Shown here: piece after piece, positions 33,083 through 50,751 of the stretch | Layout of the letters: each line of letters opens with the position of its first letter | Position numbering within the stretch: the stretch's first letter is position 1 | Assembly (NCBI RefSeq): GCF_000565195.1 | Contig: NZ_CP006720.1 | Span: 496,001 to 560,000 of the forward strand | Reading direction: 5' to 3' | Source of the DNA: Spiroplasma mirum ATCC 29335 | GTDB lineage: Bacteria > Bacillota_I > Bacilli_A > Mycoplasmatales > Mycoplasmataceae | Length of the DNA: 64,000 bases | The notes under the pieces: model-generated | Databases searched by the model: none | What the model was told of the DNA's origin: nothing | Seen by the model: the letters and a program-made list of their open reading frames with translations, nothing else | Program-made: the position numbers and the translations under genes

Positions 33083-35041
33083 ATGAACAAATCAATTAAT
33101 ACTGTGAGAATGTTAGGGATTGAAGCAGTTAATAAAGCAAACTCGGGTCATCCCGGGATTATTTTAGGTGCTGCGCCAATGGCCTATACTTTATTTACTA
33201 AACATTTAAGAGTTAACCCCGAAGTTGATAAATGAATTAATCGTGATCGTTTTATTTTATCAGCTGGTCATGGGAGCGCCTTATTATATTCATTATTACA
33301 TTTATCAGGATTTAATATTACAATTGATGATTTAAAAAAATTCCGCCAGTTAGGATCAATTACTCCTGGTCACCCCGAATCATACTTAACCCCTGGGGTG
33401 GATGTTACAACCGGACCATTAGGGCAAGGGATTGCGATGGCAGTTGGTCAGGCAGTTGCGGAAACTCACTTAAGTGCGCGCTATAATAAACCTAATTATA
33501 ATTTATTTGACCATTATACTTATGTGATTTGTGGAGATGGTGATTTACAAGAAGGGGTTGCCCAAGAAGCAATTTCACTAGCTGGTCATTGAAAATTAAA
33601 TAAATTAATTGTTTTATTTGATTCAAATGATGTCCAATTAGATAATATGGTTAGTGTTGCTCAAAGCGAAAATATTGCTGATCGTTTTAAAGCAGCGCAG
33701 TGAAACTATCTATTAGTTAAAGATGGGAATGATACAGCGGCAATTAATAAGGCCATTGAACAAGCAAAAACAAGTGATAAGCCAACTTTAATTGAAGTTA
33801 AAACGGTGATTGGTTTTGGAGCAACTAAGCAAGGAACGCCCGCTGTGCATGGTTCACCATTAGGAACTGATATTGAAACAGTTAAAAAAGTATTAGCATG
33901 AACAGAAAAAGATTTTTATGTTCCGGGAGAAGTTTATGAAGACTTTGAAACCAATGTTAAAGAACGGGGAATTAAAGAATATGACCGTTGAATTGCTCTT
34001 TATGAAAAATATTTGCAAGAATTTCCCGACCTAGGAAAAGAATTAGAACGTGCTATCCACGGTAATTTTACAATTAAAGCACAAGACTTTTTAGATTTAG
34101 CTCCAAGTAAACCCCAAGCAACCCGTGTCAGCAGTGGTAAAATTGTTGATCGCATTTCTGAATTACTACCAAACTGAATGGGGGGGAGTGCAGATTTAAC
34201 TGGGAGTACTAAAGCAAAAGGCGCCGATGGTAATTACCAATTTGATAATCGGTTAGGAAGGAACATTGCCTATGGGGTCCGGGAATTTGCCATGGGAGCT
34301 ATTAATAATGGAATCTATACCCATGGGGGGATTTTACCATTTGCTGGTGGTTTCTTTGTCTTTGCCGATTATATAAAACCAGCAATCCGGTTAAGTTCGC
34401 TAATGGAAATTCCAGTGCTATATGTATTATCCCATGATTCAATTGCGGTTGGTGAAGATGGACCAACCCACCAACCAATTGAACAATTAGCAATGCTTCG
34501 TAGTCAACCAAACTTAAATGTTTTCCGTCCTTGTGATTTTAAAGAAACCCTAGGAAGTTATTTAGAAGCATTACAACAAAAACACACTCCAAGTGCAATT
34601 TTAATTACACGGCAAGATTTACCAGAGTTAGAAACAACTAGTGCTCAAGATGTTAATAAGGGAGCCTATAAAGTTTTTGGGGCTGATCATAATAATGATG
34701 TTAATATCCTGGCCACGGGTAGTGAAGTTAGCTTAGCAATTAATGTAGCAAAAAAATTAACTGAAAAAAATATTTCCGCCAAAGTTATTTCAATGCCTTG
34801 TTGAGAATTATTTGCTAAACAACCAGCAGATTATCAAACAACCTTACTAGAAAAAAAAGCTTTAAAGGTTTCGTTAGAATTAGGAACAACTTTTGGGTGA
34901 GAAAGATATACTGGTAACGAGGGAATTAATATTGGAATTGATACTTTTGGTCAATCTGGAAACTTTCATTCGGTTCTAGAATACTTTAACTTTAATGTTG
35001 AACATATTAGTAATAAAATTATTAAAAAATTAGGAAAATAA
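33083..35041 (+). CDS. tkt: transketolase
   Basis: A 652-residue thiamine-diphosphate enzyme of the pentose phosphate pathway that moves two-carbon units between sugar phosphates. ATG 33083 lies behind GAGGAGG. The N-terminal domain has ANSGHPGI and [20 protein letters not shown] (the ThDP motif GDG...N, with SND at FDSNDVQLD). The central domain has [20 protein letters not shown] with the catalytic Glu and [20 protein letters not shown]. The C-terminal domain includes TGSEVSLAI. Length is full. Nine or more TGA-Trp codons. Monocistronic with a good terminator. Confidence 0.97.
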
Positions 35042-35047
35042 GATTAG

Positions 35048-35080
35048 AATCTGGGTTTAGCCCAGATTTTATTTATTTTT
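35048..35080 (+). terminator. Rho-independent terminator after tkt
   Basis: AATCTGGG and CCCAGATT pair around TTTAG, followed by TTATTTATTTTT. Confidence 0.8.
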
Positions 35081-35150
35081 TAACAAAAAAAATGTTTAAA
35101 AATAGCAAGGATGCCATTTGTCCGGTAAATATATCAAAATTATTTTATGA

Positions 35151-35230
35151 TATACTAAAAGTGTAAATAAATAGTTAACAGAGTACTTAAAGTACCTAAC
35201 AAGTTTAAAATGTTGGGTACTTTTTGTTTT
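35151..35230 (+). promoter_or_regulatory. promoter and leader attenuator-like element, copy 3
   Basis: An extended -10 (TGATATACT, box at 35151-35156) starts a leader in which AAGTACCTAACA (35190-35201) pairs along 12 bp with TGTTGGGTACTT (35211-35222), followed by T5. GAGTACTT (35181-35188) can instead pair with AAGTAC. The terminator lies about 50 bases before the first gene of the surface-protein array. Same plan as at 4049 and 18745. Confidence 0.65.
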
Positions 35231-35278
35231 ATTCTCTAACTTTTATTTTATTTAATTTACCAGAAGGGATCAAATGAA

Positions 35279-37309
35279 ATGATATCAAATAATAACTTAA
35301 ATCAACTGTGTAAAAATTGTCAAAGTAATTTACAAGAATTATTTCAAAAAATTAAACAAAAAAAGCCGATGTTATTAAAACAATTACAATTTTTAAATGT
35401 GTACATTGGGGAAAATAATAGTGCACAAAGTGATTATAAAATTAAGCCCTTTGTTATTTTTCATTGTAAAAAAAATTATTTTGGATTATTTTATAAAAAA
35501 AATCTGATCAATAATAACCAGCTTAAACCGAACATTAAAAATCATACGGTTTATTTATCCTTGGCCACTATTAAGCAAAGTGCTAATTTAAATAACATTA
35601 AAGAGAAAATTACAACTTCAAACTTACCACTAGTAACTGCTCGCCAGCAACCATTAACAACGCGCCTGCAAACTGAACTTGTTGAACATCGTCAGCGGGT
35701 GGTGGGAGAAGTTGTTGATCCCCCATTAAATGCTCGGAATTTTGATTTGAATGCGGAAACCCGCCAAGCAGCCGGATTAATATATGTAATGCGCAATATT
35801 AACCGGAAATTAGTTCTTTTGTTTGTAATTATTATTTTAATCCTTGCCGGAATTGGGGTTGGGGGATGACAACTATTTAATTATTTAAATAAACCTCATA
35901 CTACTAGTGTTGTCAAAACTGATATTACAAATGATGGGGGAACTTATAGACAATACCAAGCTATTATTGATGATACAACAAATAGTCAGTTAAAAACTGC
36001 CGTTCAACAAATTTCGGTGTTAAATCCCGATTTACTAAGTGCAATTGCTGATTCAGCAACAGTTTTATCAACTCAAGATGTTCTACAATATGACCACCAA
36101 CCCCATTTAATGACAATTGATATCAACGCGGATAACGCCAAAATGTTTAAGGGCCATACGAAAGTAACCATGAATATTGAAGCAAAAAAATTTGATATTT
36201 CCTTTTTAAGTGGTGATTTTACAAATACAACTCCGCCCAAAACGACAACTTTAAACCAAATTAGTATTATTAAAGTTTTGGAAGGAATTCCTAATCTTAA
36301 CCAAGATTTACTAACAGCGCTGCAAGACCCCCAAATTAAGATTGAAAATATTAGCGGTCAAATTCCGGAAGATGGGGAAAAACATTTAGTAACCTTTACT
36401 ATTAATGCTAATGATACCACAAACTACTTAGGAAAAATTAATGCCAAAATTAATTTAATTAACCAAAAATTTGATATCGGTAATTTAAAAAATGATTATA
36501 CTACTGATTCCGTAAATACTGTTAATGACTTAGAACGCCAAAGTTTGATTCAGTTAATTTTATTATTACCTGATGCGCCCCAAGAGTTAAAAAATGTCGC
36601 TCAAGAAACTAATGTTGTCTTAACCCCATCGCAACCAAAAATTCCTCGTGATGGCAAAACTTATGATCTTAATATTACCATTGATGCTAATAAAACCATT
36701 GATTATAGTGGTACTTTAACAATTAAAGTTAAAGTTAAAAATAGTGTACTTGATTTAGGTACTTTAAGTCAAGACTTAACTTCCCAACCACTTGTCATCG
36801 AACCAGACGTCAAAGCAACTGAATTAATTGATGCTTTACAACGAGTTGGGAATGTTAATCCAATTTTATTAGGTCTACTAAACCAACCAGGAATTAATAT
36901 TTCAACCTTATCTGATTTTCCCCATGATGGGGTAGCCCATAAAATTGGGATTGATATTCAAGCCGAAGGAATTCCCCAATACACTGGTCAGGCCAGATTA
37001 TGAATTATGATGAAATCAAGTAAAATTGATATTACCAGTGATGGGGGAAGTTTTATTCAATTTGGACCAGTTAATGGGAATGATACTAATATGGCTACTT
37101 TAATAAATGTGCTGGAACAATTAAATAAGTTAACACCTTTGAATTCTAATTTATTAGCCGCACTTAAAGATAAAAATATTATAGTCACTACTGACAGTCA
37201 GTTTGTAGCTGATAAAAAACCCCATGAAATAAATATTACAATTAATGCTATTAATACGAGTCAATATGAAGGAGTAGCAAAAATCTTATTAAATATGCAA
37301 TCAACATAA
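35279..37309 (+). CDS. membrane-anchored repeat protein, array member 1
   Basis: A 676-residue protein. Residues 1-175 are an intracellular domain with a CxxC (LCKNCQSNL) and a third Cys near FHCKKNYFGL, possibly metal binding. One membrane helix spans about 177-196 (LLFVIIILILAGIGVGG). The rest is about five copies of an ~86-residue unit (DITNDGG ... QISVLNPDLLSAI ... YDHQPHLMTIDINA ... FKGHTKVTMNI). The unit looks like an alpha-helix plus beta-sandwich module and should lie outside the cell. ATG 35279 follows GAAGGGA; a first ATG at 35274 is in a frame that stops at once. TGA read as Trp joins three shorter frames. Probably an adhesin or binding protein; the function is inferred only from layout. 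Confidence 0.8.
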
Positions 37310-37329
37310 ACTAGAAAGGAGGATGTGCA

Positions 37330-40300
37330 ATGAATAATGCCAATCAACAACCCCATGTTGTTATTTGTAATAATTGTAAGAAACGCTTACAGAGTTTATT
37401 AAAAACAATTAAAAAAGAAAACCCCTTATTAATTAAAAAACTACAATTATTACCAATTAAAACTGAAACTAATTTTGATTCAACAATGGATAATGATATT
37501 CAACCATTTTTAGTATTTCGTTGTTGGGATGTTTATTATGGGTTATTTAATAAAAAAAATTTATATTGTAACAATAAAATTAAACCCAATGTTATTAATA
37601 ACATTGTCTATTTATCAGCCCAGACCTTTGCCAAAACCTTTCATATCCCTGATGTTCAACCAAGCCTTGCCCTCACCGTTGCTGAAAACCATTTACCAAC
37701 CATTATTCCACCTTCCCAACACCAACTAGTTACGACCATTAAAAACAATGTTGATCTTCGTAACCCGGATGTTTTTTATCCAGAAATTGAAGATGAATAT
37801 CATAGTCAGTTACAAGAATTATTAAAACATTACCATTATAAATTTATTATTCTAATTGTGGTTTTACTGGTGATTTTAGCAGGCATTGGCATTGGGGGTT
37901 GACAAATATATCAATATCTCAATCAACCAACAGCTCATGCTACTAATCGCATTGATATTTCCCATGATGGGGGATACTTTCCCAATGTGAGGGTAACTAT
38001 TAATAACACTTCTTCGGACCAACTAACAAACGCTGTTCAACAAATTAGTGAGTTAAATTCCGATTTATTAACCGCTCTTAATGATCCTACCACGGTGTTA
38101 ACAACTAGTGATCATTTACCATATGATGGGGGATATCACTTAATAAATATTACGGTTAATGCCACCCATGCCAAACAATTCGAGGGAATTGCGAATGTTA
38201 CCTTAGCAGTTCGTGCGGCAAAATTTGATATTACTAATTTAGATGGTAACTTTAGTAACTTAGCTCCCTTAAAAATTATGAATTTAACCAATCAGAACAT
38301 TATTAATGTCTTGCAAACAATTCCTGATTTAAATCCTAACTTAGCTAGTCTCCTCACTAATGACCAGTTAAAAATTAGTGACATTACTCCTTCAATATTA
38401 ATTTCTGATGGCCGCCCGCACTTAATTAATTTTACCTTAGATGCTAATCAAACAAAACAATTTCAGGGCACATTACCAGTCAGTGTTTATTTTATCGCTA
38501 CAAAAATTAATATTAGTAATATTAATGGTAATTATTTAACTAGTCCCCCGGTTGTAGTTGGTGATTTAACCCATGATAATCTAATTTATTTAATTCAAAA
38601 TGTTCAAGGTGTTGACGCAAACTTAGCCACTGCGGTGAATGATCCGAATATTTTTGTTTCAACATCTTCAACGCTTCTTCCAAATAACCAACCAAGTGAA
38701 ATTGATATTACTGTGGATGCCAATGCAACAAAAAATTATACGGGAACGTTACTAGTAAAACTACAAGCAAAAAACGGAACCATTGATATTTCTAATTTAA
38801 ACCAAGATTTAACTTCCCAACCAGCGGTTAGTGAACCAGATACCAAACCAAATGAATTGATTGCGGGGTTAAAACAGGTTACAGGTCTTAATCCTACTTT
38901 ACTTTATTTGCTTGACCAGTCTGGAATTAAAGTAACAACTGATTCTGTTCTTAACCATGATGGTCTTGCGCATAAAATTGATATTAAGATTACTGCGCTT
39001 GCGATTCCGAATTATACTGGCCAAGCCGTTGTTTCAATAATGATGAAGTCTACTAAAATTGATATTACTAACGATGGTGATGATTATACTAATCAACATG
39101 TTACGATTGGGAATGATTTAAATGCTAACACATTAATTGCTGCTTTAAATCAGTTAGGACCCACAATTGTAAATGAGAATATCTTAGCAGCCATTAAAGA
39201 TCCCCAAGTGATTGTTACTTCTGATTCCCCATTTCAAGTTGATAATAAACCACATTCCATTAAGATTACTATTGATGCTCAATATACCAAACAATATGAA
39301 GGAACTGCCCATGTCAAAATTTTAATGCAATCTAATAAAATAAATATTACCAACGATAGTGGATATTATTCACAATACCAAAATGTTATTTTTTTTGCAA
39401 GATACTAGTCAAGAACAACTATTAGCGGGATTAGAACATAGAACAGTTAAAAAACTTTGGAATTAAGCAAACTTTATTAGCCGGCATTAAAGATCCGCAC
39501 ATTCAAATCTCTTCTCCAGATAGTCCTACTAATTTTATCGGTAAAAAAAATTACCATTAATATTAATGCGGATAGTACAGCCCAGTTTTATGGAAAAACG
39601 AGCGTTACCATTTGGGCTAATTTTAATGGACAGCAACGAGCAAAATTTAACAGTTCTGTTGAAGCAATAACCAACCTAAATAAAATTACTTATGTCGGAA
39701 CTGCCGCGGGTGATCTTTATTAACAACAAGATCAAAGTTGAACAAAAATTGCTAATTTAAAAAATTCAATTAGTAAAATTTTAGTTAATAACAACAAAAT
39801 TTATGTTGAAACTGTGCAAGGAACAATCTATTGTTCTGATAATTGAGCAAAGTCACTTGCTAATTATTAAGCAGCTAATAATATTCTAGATAATATGTAT
39901 TTTGACCAAAATAATATTTTACATGTTGTAATAATTAATATTGGAATTGCAATTTCCCGGATTCAAGAGTTTTTATTGTCAGACTGAACAACTGATATTT
40001 TTGATAATAATTTATATTGTTCGCGAATGTTATATGATGGCATCATTAATAATGATGATGTCATTGTTACTAGTATTGGAATTTATAATACAACAAAACA
40101 TACCCAAACAAAGTTCCCAACTGATAGCGGGATTGGGGTTGGTTTTTTAGCAGGAAATGATAATCATTGGTATGTTCTTATGAGCCAAGGTAGTCTTTTA
40201 CAATATAATCCGGTGAACTTTGGCTACCACCAAATTTATAATTTTAAAAAAATGATTACATCCGCACTACTTGTTAATTATCAAGATAGTTTTTTAATTT

Positions 40301-40548
40301 GAACTAACGATAGCAGTCTCTATAACTTTAAACAAATTAACCACCCAATTGTTAAATAAGGATCATCAATCAGTCAAATTTTAGTGAATGAAGATGCGAT
40401 TTATTTACGTTGTCAAAATAAAATTTATAGTTCTCATAATAACTAAAAATCGCAAGTCGAAAGCATTAACGCAGCGACAATTTCGCTTATTAATGGTAAC
40501 TTATGGGTTGGCTATCAAGAGAATTATTTATTTGAACAAACTTATTAA
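37330..40548 (+). pseudogene. membrane-anchored repeat protein, array member 2, decayed 3' half
   Basis: A paralogue of member 1, 20 bases downstream (AAAGGAGG before ATG 37330). N-domain with VICNNCKKRL and LFNKKNLYCNN, one membrane helix (about 171-190), then about five intact repeat units up to 39408. An extra T in an 8-base T-run at 39389-39396 ends the frame. The sequence beyond still encodes another repeat and then propeller-like units (YVGTAAGDLY, IYVETVQGTIYCSD, WVGYQENYLF), but with further indels in A-runs (for example near 39541) and TAA codons. The full protein was about 1070 residues with a C-terminal propeller, like the lipoprotein at 13036. A truncated but membrane-anchored form of about 690 residues may still be made. 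Confidence 0.75.
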
Positions 40549-40568
40549 AATTAGAAAGAAGGAATAAT

Positions 40569-41294
40569 ATGAAAAAAGCAATTCAATACCAAACGACGCC
40601 GGTAACGCCGAGCAAAAAAAGTAAGAAGAAAATAATTATCTGATCTATTATTGGAACAGTTTTATTAGCGGGGGTTAGTGTTGGAGGATGACAAATCTAT
40701 GAATATTGAGTAAAAACTCATCAGCATGTTGACCGCCGGATTAATATTTCCCATGATGGGGGTAATTATACTAGTAACAAAGCTAAAGTTACTAATACTT
40801 CGCAAGATCAATTATTGTTAGCTTTAAAAACAATTACTACTTTAAAACCTGATCTTTTGCAAGTGTTAAATGATAACCATGTGGTGGTAAAAACTAATGA
40901 CCATTTAATTTATAATGGTCAATATCAATCTTTGAAAATTATTATTGATGCTAGTGATACCATAAATTACCAAGGAACAGCAGCTGTAACAATGTCAATT
41001 GCGACAAGTATTATTGATATTTCCCATGATGGGGGTGAATTTTTAGACAGTAAAGCTCAAATTAGTGATACTAATTTACCAACCTTAGTTAGGGCAATTA
41101 TTAGTGCCATTCCTAATTTAAATCCTGATTTAAAAGGAGCATTACAAGACTCCAATATTTACTTAACAACAACCGATAAATTACAATATGATGGTCAATA
41201 CCATCCAATGAAAATTGATATTAATGCTAATAATACTAAAAATTATTTTGGCGAAGCATTCATTACCATTAGTGTGAAGGCGAAAACAAATTAA
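40569..41294 (+). CDS. membrane-anchored repeat protein, array member 3 (short)
   Basis: A 241-residue paralogue with AGAAAGAAGGA before ATG 40569. It lacks the Cys domain: a short basic N-terminus (PSKKSKKKIII) leads straight into the membrane helix (WSIIGTVLLAGVSVGGWQIYEY), then two copies of the extracellular unit (INISHDGGNYTSNKAKVTNT; IDISHDGGEFLDSKAQISDT). It is intact although member 2 upstream is broken. It probably arose from a 5'-truncated duplication. Same expected location as member 1. Confidence 0.8.
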
Positions 41295-41485
41295 TTAAAA
41301 ATTAACCTTTCGAAAAATAACTTGCATGATTAATTTGCTGAAAAAGTTATGAGAAGTTACGAAATTTTTTCAATAAAATTCTTAATTATGTTAAAATATT
41401 GTAGATAACTAATATTCTTTTTAATAATTATTAGTTTTATTGATAAATTGTCATAAATTACGACTAGAGGAGGTAAATTAATCAT

Positions 41486-41704
41486 ATGATACCATGATGA
41501 GCAGGTTTAATAATTGGGATTGGTTGTTTAATCATTGGTGGGGTATTAGGATTTATTATTACAAAAAAAATTGTCCAAAAACAATTACGTGATAATCCCC
41601 CAATTACAGAAAAACAAATTCGTGCCATGTATATGCAAATGGGAAGAAAACCTTCAGAAGCTGATATTAAAAAAGTTATGAACTCCATGAAAAGGGCAAA
41701 ATAA
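41486..41704 (+). CDS. UPF0154 family membrane protein
   Basis: A 72-residue protein from ATG 41486 behind GAGGAGG. One N-terminal helix (AGLIIGIGCLIIGGVLGFII) is followed by TKKIVQKQLRDNPPITEKQI and RAMYMQMGRKPSEADIKKVM, the highly conserved UPF0154/YneF signature (NPPI-E-IRAM-MGRKPSE-I). Single-pass inner-membrane protein conserved in Firmicutes and Mollicutes, function unknown. Normal length. Confidence 0.93.
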
Positions 41705-41711
41705 TGCTATA

Positions 41712-41747
41712 AAATTAAAAAAATGTTAATAAAATTAACATTTTTTT
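41712..41747 (+). terminator. bidirectional terminator between UPF0154 and plsY
   Basis: AAAAAAATGTTAA and TTAACATTTTTTT pair around TAAAA; the A-run and T-run serve both converging genes. Confidence 0.85.
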
Positions 41748-42633
41748 AATTTTTTTTCGTTTTGTTTTTTGTTGCTTTTAAATCATTAATTTCTTCTGTT
41801 AATTCAGCTTGTTTTAACTTACTAGTTTTGATTTGCTGATTAATTTTGTTACTTTTTTCGGTTATTTCCAGTTTTTTTAGTTTATTAATATCAGCTTTTT
41901 TATGGATATCGTATTTTTTTTCTTGCCCTGTTCATAACCGTTTAATATTTTCATGGTGTCGAAAGACTAGTAAAATAACTCCTAGTGAAGCCATAATATT
42001 AATTAACGCAAGACTATCATAATAATTGTCATAATTAAGATTGTGAAATTGATTAAACCAAACTAAGTTACTATCCTTTAATAACTGGCCATCAAAGTTA
42101 ATTACATTGATCCCACTTAGTTGGGGAATTCAACATAACGCCCCAACCATAATTGCACTTATAATTGATGATAATGATACTCTTCTTCAAATAAAAAAGA
42201 CTACTCATCAAACTACTGCGACAATTAAGAAATAATAGGGGTTTGTCATTCATAATAATCCTAAAAAAGAAGAAACTGTTTTCCCACCTTTAAATTTATA
42301 ATAAATTGGATAACAATGACTTAATAAAACAAAAAATGTTGGAACATAATAACTAGTTGAGCCAAAATTAACATCATCGACCGCAATACAGCTAATTCCT
42401 AGGGTAATAAACATGACAATTGTTATTTTTAACATATCTAAAAACATAATAACAAATCCTCATTTTTTTCCTAATACCCGGCTAGTATTAGTCGCCCCGG
42501 CATTTTTAGAATGATATTCTCTGACATCAACTTTAAAAAAGAACTTACCAATAAAAATTGATCAACTAAAAGAACCAATTAGATAAGCTAAAATACATGC
42601 AATGATTGTTCCAATATAACCATATAGATTCAT
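41746..42633 (-). CDS. plsY: glycerol-3-phosphate acyltransferase PlsY with coiled-coil tail
   Basis: A 295-residue membrane enzyme that acylates glycerol-3-phosphate at the first step of phospholipid synthesis. It has about seven helices and the PlsY motifs: SFSWSIFIGKFFFKVDVREY with HSKNAGATNTSRVLG (motif 1) and YPIYYKFKGGKTVSS (glycine-rich loop). ATG 42633 (minus) lies behind AGAGGTG. PlsY is usually about 200-220 residues; here residues 235-295 are an added Lys/Glu-rich coiled coil (KKYDIHKKADINKLKKLE), a feature I have not seen as standard in the family. It converges with UPF0154. Confidence 0.92.
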
Positions 42634-42946
42634 TAATTTAAACACCTCTTAAATTATTATAACCTAAATGGAAGTATTTTTAATGAATATCCCAGATAAA
42701 TCTTGGATAACAATATTTTTTGCAAAAAATTAATATTGTCGCAATTTTATCAATAATTTTTAATAATAAGTAATAATTTTTCCTAATCAAAAGAAATAAA
42801 TTGTTTTTTTATAGAATACAAATATGGAAAAGGCATATGAAATAGGTAATTATTCAATAGCAATAGCAATTTGTAAGAACAAAAATAGTTGTTTATTTTG
42901 TATATTTTCGTAATTAATTAACTAAACTAAACTGAGGAAGAAAATA
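42634..42946. other. divergent intergenic region between plsY and the spiralin-like gene
   Basis: A 313-base gap that must hold both promoters. CAATAGCAAT occurs at 42855-42864 and is followed at once by a second partial copy. No frame longer than about 40 codons and no clear terminator. Confidence 0.4.
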
Positions 42947-43682
42947 GTGAAGAAATTATTAGCAATTTTAGGCGCAATTGGATTGACAGCTACTGGTGCT
43001 TCATCAGTTGTGGCATGTAACAAGGAAGAAAAAAAGAAGATATAAAAAAATTTACCTTCATATAGTGAGTGACGCCCACAAAAAAGAAATTGCCTTAGCA
43101 GTTTCTAACGCCATTGCAAAAACAGCTAATAAAGCAGTTGGTAAAAACATAGGTGGTTATAAAACTATTAATAGTGTGGTAATTAATATTTTAAAATCAA
43201 TTTCACAAATAAGCAATTTAACTGGAACTAAGTTACAAGTTAATGTGTTAGATGAAAAAAATTCTGAATTTACTAGTCATCATAGTGAATTTAAAAATGG
43301 TGACAAAATTATTATTGCCGTTAAAGCCTTAAGCGGATCAGAGTTAAAAGAGAGTTTAAAAGTTAAATTAACAGTAACTAACCAAGTAGTTGTTAATTTA
43401 ACAAAAGTAACAATTACAGTTCCTGACCAAACAATTCCTGGGGATACAAGTGTCGTTGGGGATGTTACAGCTTTACAAACAATAATTATTAATGCTGTTA
43501 AAAGAACTTCTGGTTTATCAGGGTTAGTTATCAATACAGATTATACAATTGAAGAGTTAAATCAAATTGTTGTTGGAAAAACACCAACAGAATTATTAGC
43601 ATTTAAATTTTTTGTTAAAGCAAAAAGTAATAAAGCCACTGGGGAAACACCTAAATTTAGTCTAAAAGTTACAAAAGCATAA
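42947..43682 (+). pseudogene. spiralin-like lipoprotein with one frameshift in an A-run
   Basis: GTG 42947 behind GAGGAAG opens VKKLLAILGAIGLTATGASS with lipobox VVAC (C24), nearly the spiralin signal peptide. After NKEE the frame hits TAA at codon 33. Removing one A from the 7-A run near 43028 joins it to the long frame HIVSDAHKKEIALAVSNAIA through FFVKAKSNKATGETPKFSLK to TAA 43680-43682, giving about 245 residues, the usual spiralin size. Two tandem spiralin-type modules are visible. Spiralin is the main surface lipoprotein of spiroplasmas. One indel just after the signal could be decay, a base-call error, or a slippage switch. Confidence 0.7.
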
Positions 43683-43694
43683 TTTAATTATTTG

Positions 43695-43762
43695 AAAAAA
43701 CATCCAACATAAAGTTTACTAGTTAATGAAATTAAGACTAACTTTATTACAGATGTTTTTAC
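43695..43762 (+). terminator. long-stem terminator after the spiralin-like gene
   Basis: AAAAAACATC (43695) pairs with GATGTTTTT (43752-43760), and an inner stem ATAAAGTT/AACTTTAT lies inside. T-run at the end. Confidence 0.7.
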
Positions 43763-43853
43763 AAAAATAAATTATTTTAATCTTTATTTGTAAAACTTCG
43801 GATATTATTGTATGATATTAAGGATTATCAAATACTTAATAAAGGTGGGATAA

Positions 43854-49844
<5,991 letters not shown>

Positions 49845-49847
49845 AAA

Positions 49848-49880
49848 CAGGGAAATCATAATTTCCCTGCTCTTTTTATT
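49848..49880 (+). terminator. Rho-independent terminator after parC
   Basis: CAGGGAAAT and ATTTCCCTG pair perfectly around CATA, followed by CTCTTTTTATTT. Confidence 0.9.
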
Positions 49881-49926
49881 TAATATGATGATAAAATGTA
49901 AGTAAATTATAATAAGGAGGACCAAT

Positions 49927-50751
49927 ATGGCAGATATTAATAACCAACAATTAACAGATGAGATTTTAGTGCAAGCATTTGACTTAACAAAATCATATCG
50001 TCATCAAGAAGTGCTCCACCATATTAATTTAACCGTTAAACGTGGTGATCGCATTGGTATTGTTGGTCCTAATGGTACCGGAAAAACAACGCTCTGTGAA
50101 ATTTTAGCGCAGTTGCGAAAACCAAGTAGTGGTGAGGTGAACAAACCATTTGGAATTCGCATTGGAATGCAACTTCAAGAATCACGCTATCCAAAGGGTA
50201 TCACTGGTTTTGATCTGATGAATCTTTATTTAAAAGCTTATAAGATTCCAATTAATCCAAAAGAAATTTACCAGATTTTATTAGCTTTACAAATTGAAAA
50301 AATTATTAATAAAGATATTACTAAGTTATCGGGTGGGCAACAACAAAAAATTAATATTTTATTGGCACTCATTGTTAATCCTGATTTAATTATTTTAGAT
50401 GAGTTAGCGACCGGGTTAGATTTAGAAATTAAAGAAACAATTTATAATTTAATTAATGATTTTCTCACAGAACCTCAGAAGGGACTTTTGTTAATTTCCC
50501 ATAATATGGAAGAGATTGAACAATTTTGTAAAACATTAATTTTTATGGTTAATGGTAAAATAATTAATACCATTGATGTTGCCACGGTGGTGGCTGAATA
50601 TGGCAGTGTTGAAAAATATGTAAAAGCAAAATTTAAAGAATATCAAATTGGCTGTTATAATCAAAATTATGCGAGCTACCAGGAAGGATTCCGCAATGAA
50701 AAATGAGCAAAAAGTTGAACAAAATACATTGATAAAGAAAAAGATAAATAA
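49927..50751 (+). CDS. ABC-transporter ATP-binding protein (ABC-2 type)
   Basis: A 274-residue ATPase. ATG 49927 lies behind AAGGAGG. Walker A GPNGTGKTT at 47-55, Q-loop near MQLQESRYP, signature LSGGQQQK, Walker B LIILDELAT, and H-loop LLISHNMEE are all intact. TGA codons near the end read as Trp, so the protein continues past the first apparent stop to TAA 50749-50751 and overlaps the permease gene by 56 bases. It should power export of an unknown substrate with the permease. It is the working counterpart of the dead pair at 19600-21851. Confidence 0.92.

Noticed and set aside
35279..41294. CRISPR-like repeats
   Set aside because: The repetition is about 260 bases long, degenerate and in frame; it reflects protein modules, and no short direct repeats with spacers occur anywhere in the window.
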